Shown here piece by piece: positions 58,347-64,000 of a stretch of DNA of 64,000 bases. How positions within the stretch are numbered: the stretch's first letter is position 1; the number at the start of each line of letters is the position of its first letter. Source of the DNA: Plantago ovata. Lineage: Eukaryota > Streptophyta > Magnoliopsida > Lamiales > Plantaginaceae. Where the stretch lies: assembly GCA_028274465.1 (NCBI GenBank), contig CM051457.1, positions 31,717,313 to 31,781,312 on the forward strand, in the 5' to 3' direction. The notes below the pieces were generated by a model that did no database searches, was not told the DNA's origin, and saw only the letters and a program-made list of their open reading frames with translations. The translations under genes and the position numbers were made by a program.

Positions 58347-61300
58347 GATGATCAAGAGTTTGTGTATACATTGGAACACAAGTACTATTTCATTACCAAC
58401 AGTCTAAAGAAAGTTTTACACGTAACTCTGATGCAGTACCAAACATTTATAGATGTTATTAATTAAAACATTCATATGTTGATAAAAACATTTACAGATA
58501 TCAATTGCAATCTTTTCTTCTAAAAGAATAAGAAAAAGCAATATCTCTAGGAAAAAGGTTTTATTGTTTTCCACAAATATGGTACCTGATGCATATTAAA
58601 ATGACAATCAGGGAGTCAAAATGAACTCGCCCAAAAAGGAAAGGATTGAAACCTTTTTGTATGACATGATGACTGTTCTTAATTACCTGTATATAGTCTA
58701 GTTCTCTTGTCTACAAAAGACAAACCAAAGCTACATGCTAGGAGATAGAATATAGATATAACCTGTTAATTTTAATTCACATTACCAAAACTAGATACAC
58801 AAGTCACTTCTTGTTTGCTGTATAGACTCAAAAGCAAATCCACTTTTGAGCTACTTTTCAGTGACAACAAATCTGCAATACTTGCACCAATATAGCATTA
58901 GTGTTTTTCAAAGTTAGAAACAAAAACTTTTATATTTCATCATTTTAAGCTTCACCAATCCTTCAATGAATGCAGTGAATTCAGCTTGTGGTATTTTGCT
59001 CAGTAGATCCAATTTAATGGCCTTCAACATGTTCCAACAACCCCCATCTTTAGCCATCAATGTAAAAGACAAGTATATATATCAGTGTGGTTTATTTAAT
59101 GTACTGTAAGGAAAATTTCCTAAAGCAGATTCATTGCAATTCAAACACTTGAAACTAACAGAACATATAATGTAGCTGAAATACGTATACGTACGTTCTG
59201 GAATTTATCAGAATGCACATATTGATATCTCAAAAGATAAAATGAAAAACTTTATGGAGGACAATGTATTCATAACAGTTTCGGATTCCATGTTCGCTTC
59301 ATATATATATCATAGTTAGCTAGTAAGATAGTAGTTTGATTCATTAATGTGGATCCTGGTTAACACAAGAGGTAGTAGGACATATTATAATAAAAAAGCC
59401 TCAAGCTTGATATACTACTGTCTATATATTATGCAAACAATAAAGTGAGTTGTAGAAATCAGAAAAAGAGTACATGCTATATTGAGGTGAGGCGGCTTCT
59501 TGCAGTTATTTTCTATTCAACTATCTTTCTCCTTTTCTTATTCCCTATCTTTTTTCTTTTGTTGTTGTTGTTACAAAACAAGTACGACAATGTTGATTTA
59601 CAAGCATTTTGTGCTCCTGGTGTAATCGAACTGTTTTCCCCCAACGATTAGCGTTTGAAGCCACATCTGAAGTATCTTCGATTTCTCATCTCTTCGAAAT
59701 AGGAACAGTCAATTCTAGCTGAAACCCTTTTTAATTTCTTTGTGGTAAGTTTCCATTTTCTGTCTCAGTGATGTTTGGGACTAAATTGACCTGAAACTGA
59801 AGAAAATATCTCAATTGTTGTTTACTTTACCTCACCTCAATATCTATTTCAGGTTCAAGGTGCTGAAGAATAGGAGAGGCTGATTCGTACTATGGTTAGT
59901 CCTCAATTTCTGCTTTGGTTTATGTTTATTATCATTTTTCTTTCTTTTGAAAGAGATGGTACTTGTGCTCTTTTCATCTGTTTCATGTTTGTTACTCTTG
60001 AATCTTGATTGCAGAATTGAATACATTTATATGACGAATTAGTTTTTAGTGGTTTTCTATAGCTGTATCAATATGATGCTTTTTTATTATGAATAGCCCG
60101 CCCATATGTCAAATTCGAGTTTATTGTTGTTGATTAAATGTTAAAACTTAATACCTTGACATTTTTCATGTATTACTCTCTCAATTAATATTTTTTAAGT
60201 GATGTCAATGCTTACAATAACTTTTCTCTTGGTTTGTTAACTTGTGGTCTCTGTTGACAGACTAAAACCTGGGTAACTGTTGTTGTAGCGGATTGACTTT
60301 GTTTTCATGATGGTAGTGCAAGGTATAAATTCCAGTTACTAGATTACTTATCGTTTTTAAAGGCTTTTTCACCTTATCCAACCACTTCCATATCAGAGGC
60401 TTCATTACGGTGAGAATATAAGATTAGGAAATTTGATGTGAAAAATGTTGTAAGTTGGTTTCGTAATTCACAGTGAAGGTCCGGTACTCTGGTGTTCTTG
60501 ATCATTCACGGTTCATTCCTAATTCCTTAAAAAGTACTGTTATTATTCTTCTTATTTGGATAGGTTCATCTATTATAAGAAAATAGAAAATGTAACTTTA
60601 TTTGTTTTTTCCCAAGGGGTTTAAATCCCGTTTTCTGGATGTAAAGAATTGCCTTGATAGTAATTTTTTAGGATTAATTTGAATCTGAAAATCAAAAGTG
60701 TTGAAAAATAATGGTCTGGCAATTAGACATGAGATTTGGCACTGTTTCAGGATACAAAGTAAAACATATGGAGGAAAACAGTGTACCATAAGATTTGGCT
60801 TGATTTTATGTCTCTGCTATACCTCCTTAGTATTTGGAATTATTGATGCAGGGCGCTTTTTCTTGGCTCAACCACACTTCTTCAGTTCACGATGTAATCA
60901 AAGAGGGAGTGAAATGGAAGCGCCTTTGAGCTAGGTATGGTTTTATTGTTTTGCTTTCTGCATGCGCTTGTGAATTTGAAAGTTTACATTCTTTTCTATA
61001 TTAACATTGCTTTAACCAAAACATCATGGAATGAAATAAAGCATATCTCAATATAAATGTCACTTCTTGTTTAACTACCGAACTTCAGAGTTCATTAAAA
61101 TTGATTTGCAAAACTGGCCTACTAATCTATGCAATTTCCTTTTGATGTTTGCTTGGAGTATTATCTCGTTTATAACGGAAAAAAAAAACACCAATGATGA
61201 CATGTTGAGCCATGTCATTTAATAGTTCATCAGAGTTGGTTAAACTTATGGTGTCTGAAAATATATCCATCACGTCTTTGAATCATCATATGGTTTCTTC

Positions 61301-63339
61301 TTTATTTTTGATGATTATAATTTAAAATTTTCGTGGAATAATCTCATATATCATGACATTGTTTATGTTAGATAGAGTCATGTAGAAGGAGTAGCAGTTT
61401 ACCAGGAATGAATCTTCAGCTTTTCTCTAATTTGAAATGTCTACTTTGCACCTTCAATCTACAATATTTTGTGATCCTCTCTAGGTATGTATCCTCTTTA
61501 CAGGGCTGAGTCGACAGCCGACAGTGTAATCATAAATCAAGAAGTTTCAACAATTTGGGAGCAAGGTAATCTAACACAACATGGGGACAAAACGGAAAAA
61601 TAAAACAATCGGTGCTCTGGCAATGCTGGGAGACCAGTGCTTTTCGACCAAGCATACTTGAGTGTTCGAATTCTATCAGATGAAAAGATATGCTTTCTTA
61701 ACTTTCTTCAAAAGAGAAGATGAAAATGTAAAGAAATAACTTTTGGTTGTAACTTCTTGGGCTTTCCTTTGGAAGCATAAGTGAAAGTGAAAATTAAACT
61801 TGATTGCTTCCAATTGCTTTTTTTTTTTTTCTCCCTCTGATAGGTATAGTGACTCTGTTTTGCTTCATTCTTGTGATGCTCTACTAAAATGTCCCTATGA
61901 TTTTATAACCTATTCATACCTTGAATTTTTCCGAGGGACTTGGGGGCATCTAGCAAAGCCACCGTGTTACACCGTGTGTAACACGGTGCATAAATACTAG
62001 TAGTATAATATGCATGTCAGCTTTAGTTTGTATAGATATATAGTTTTCTGGCATGCATTCATTTCATTTGTGTACACTAGCCTCAATCTTGAGGCAGTGA
62101 AATCTAGAGCATTCCATATAGAAGATCAACTTCACCTGTACAGCTGGATATCAGTATATAACTAGTCTCTCCATAAAGCCTCTATCATTGCACTGCACTT
62201 GCATAGACACAGCTGATTGATAGTAAGTTTCAGGCATTTTGTGTAACATCTTGTTTTTCCTTGTCCTTCAATTTTGCAGAAGCTATAGGCTTTATGTTAT
62301 TAAACCAAGTTTCTTCTTGTTCCTTTCCAGAGGATTCAACTGATTACTTGTACGTTGGGTGTGAAGATCAGCTAAGAGGCGGCCTCAAGGTTCTTGTTTC
62401 TACTTTCCAAGGACTTCTAATCTTGTTTACTGTCTACTTTAGGTTTCTTATTTTGAATCAGATTAATGCTATTCAAGTTGGTTGGAACAGGACTGAATCT
62501 GTAATATCTACTTTGAACTAGTGTCTAGTTGCAAGTTTGTATGCATTGTGCTCTTTGTTTTCTTAGTCCAGCTCAAGTCAACTCCACCATCTGCGCGCTC
62601 TTACGGTTTGAAGAGCTCAAAGTTCAAACTGGCAGAGGAGACATGGTGCTGCTGGTTTTGAGGTGGATTAACGAATTAAAGAAGCACGTTCCATACAAAC
62701 TTGTAACTAGACTCTCCTTCAAAGTTGTCTGTTTTGGTTTCACTATCAAGACAAGGCTAGATGGAAATGAAAGATTCATAATTGAATGTATGTTTTGTGA
62801 TCATACTTTTCATCATCACTCCAGCATGCATAGAAGCAAAATGTTACAAATACAGTGAGAATGACTAGAACTTGCAAGCTATACTAAAGTTGAGTTTTAT
62901 TGCCATACAAAACACAGATGCTGGAGTCAGCTAATTAAGTAACATCTTCAGCCACTAAATGAAATTTTGAGAGGATAATATAGACATACCACTTAAATCT
63001 TGACTACTTTGAGCAGCTGATGGGCTGAAGCCCATGTGAACAATATTGTGTATTTGTGTAGTTCATCCTCCCATGAACCAGACACCTATAATTCAGATAA
63101 ACGCAAAGGAAACCTTAACATGAACATCAAGGAATATGATAAAGGAGTGTTTTGCAATATTTATTGATGTGTAATTGTGTATGCATGACTTAAAATGTCC
63201 TTTACTGTAGATTTTATTGCTAGCTAAGCTACCTTCATTCTGAAAGCCCACTAAATAGTTGTATTATCAAATCCAACACCCAATAAGCCAATACCCATTA
63301 AGTAGTGGAAACTTACTTGAGCAGCATGTTCTTCGAATG
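58347..63339. other. region without a recognised gene; possible spliced transcript
   Basis: The first part is the transferase 3' flank. From about 59640 there are exon-like pieces with good splice sites on the plus strand: about 59641-59743 (donor GTAAGT), 59853-59892 (acceptor TTTCAG), 60851-60933 (acceptor GATGCAG, donor GTATGG), and 62280 onwards (acceptor TTTTGCAG). The 60851 piece reads as GAFSWLNHTSSVHDVIKEG for one frame before a stop. No protein family is recognised and no long frame links the pieces, so a non-coding or decayed gene is as likely as a coding one. Confidence 0.25.
61960..61988. repeat. perfect 12-bp inverted repeat (hairpin)
   Basis: CACCGTGTTACA and its exact complement TGTAACACGGTG flank the loop CCGTG. 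No T-run follows, so it is not a simple terminator. Confidence 0.7.
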
Positions 63340-64000
63340 GGTAAATTGCAATTTTGATCCCCTATCTCATGTCCCTCTGCGTTTTTGGTCCGAATTAGCA
63401 CGCTCTTTGCGAATTCAGTCCTCTATCCTAGTTCAGAGCGTCCAGTTGCGAATTAGCACTTTGCCAATTCAGGACATGCGCCGTATAGCGTATAAAACGG
63501 AGCTTCTTTACCTTCTCCTCCTCTTGACTCCTCTTCTCCGCCTCCTCCTTTATTCCGCCCCTACGACCACCACGAAAGCCACCCTACTGCCACTTTCGCT
63601 CCACCACACGGCCACCCCACCACCATATCTTCGTTTATTGCGTCATCTATATCCTTTCTATTGATTCATCCATCATCACGCAGCATCATCATCATTCGCT
63701 CATCATCACTGAATCAACCATCATCTTCATCAAAGCATCATCATCACCATCGTCCGGCGAACTGCTCAGCTTTGCTCGGTAAAATAGAGCTTTTAAAGCT
63801 TTGTAAGCAGAGCTTAATAAGCTCTCTACAGAGCTTAAAAAGCTCTGCTCTGTTTTACGGAGCTCATTGAGCTCCGTAAAACAGAGCAGAGCTTTTTAAG
63901 CTCTGTAAACAGAGCTCAATAATCTATGTACATAGCTTAAAGAGTTCTCCATAATAGTGCCAATCAAAGGGATTGTTGCTATATTTTACATCAACACTAT
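63340..64000. mobile_element. left part of a Mutator-like element (runs off the window)
   Basis: GGGTAAATTGCAATTTTGATC closely resembles the terminal repeat of the element at 24506-25278, and internal GCGAATTAGCA and GCGTATAAAACGG blocks also have relatives there. The right end is outside the window. It carries the AGCT array at 63788-63940. Confidence 0.45.
63788..63940. repeat. AGCT-core palindromic array, locus D
   Basis: Twelve AGCT tetramers occur in about 150 bp, mostly as CAGAGCTTA or AAGCTCTG units. The centre (63830-63906) is a perfect palindrome with 38-nt arms around a single T at 63868. Confidence 0.85.

Noticed and set aside
63305..63870. Plus-strand frames of 69-119 codons near the window end
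   Set aside because: They translate low-complexity CTC/ATC-rich DNA inside a Mutator-like element.

Overview
The window is nuclear DNA of a flowering plant, most likely a eudicot. The evidence is AT-rich intergenic DNA, GT-AG introns, single-copy plant gene families (FEI receptor kinase, class II trehalose-6-phosphate synthase, UPF0481/DUF247, GT-3 trihelix factor, plant-type sugar-nucleotide transferase) and a dense layer of plant transposons. The species cannot be named from the sequence alone.

Layout. 1-1442 (+) is the 3' end of an SH3-domain protein gene. 2600-8911 (-, with an untranslated leader reaching about 10.8 kb) is a complete 13-coding-exon FEI-type LRR receptor kinase gene. It is divergent from a class II TPS gene (leader from about 11.2 kb, coding 13646-16865, +). 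As sequenced, the TPS gene carries a one-base frameshift and an in-frame loss of three conserved active-site residues. 20467-21870 (+) is an intact single-exon DUF247 gene. 39626-41428 (+) is a two-exon GT-3-type trihelix factor. 56823-58346 (+) is a three-exon nucleotide-diphospho-sugar transferase.

The rest is mostly mobile DNA, much of it with exact ends and target-site duplications. There is a non-autonomous hAT element (17803-18337), several Stowaway-type MITEs (one host to two further insertions, 22583-23701), and a Mutator-like element (24506-25278). A deleted Copia element lies at 25385-28526 and a 5'-truncated L1-type LINE at 34558-37185. A very young Copia element (46559-53255) has LTRs that look identical and one 1010-codon Gag-RT-RNaseH reading frame lacking protease and integrase. 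A 1.9-kb solo LTR (53478-55420) follows.

The signals least explained by ordinary annotation are: (i) four dispersed arrays of AGCT-core palindromes (19.2, 23.3, 43.7 and 63.8 kb), one holding a perfect 77-bp palindrome and another sitting in a fold-back element; (ii) the protease/integrase-less Gag-RT element; (iii) a gene-like fragment duplicated in inverted orientation (33.18-33.95 kb), which could be transcribed as a long hairpin; (iv) the two lesions in TPS. No operon-like system is present. The genes are independent, apart from the head-to-head FEI/TPS pair that shares a short intergenic promoter region. All frameshifts noted lie in homopolymers, so base-call error must be excluded before any is called biological.
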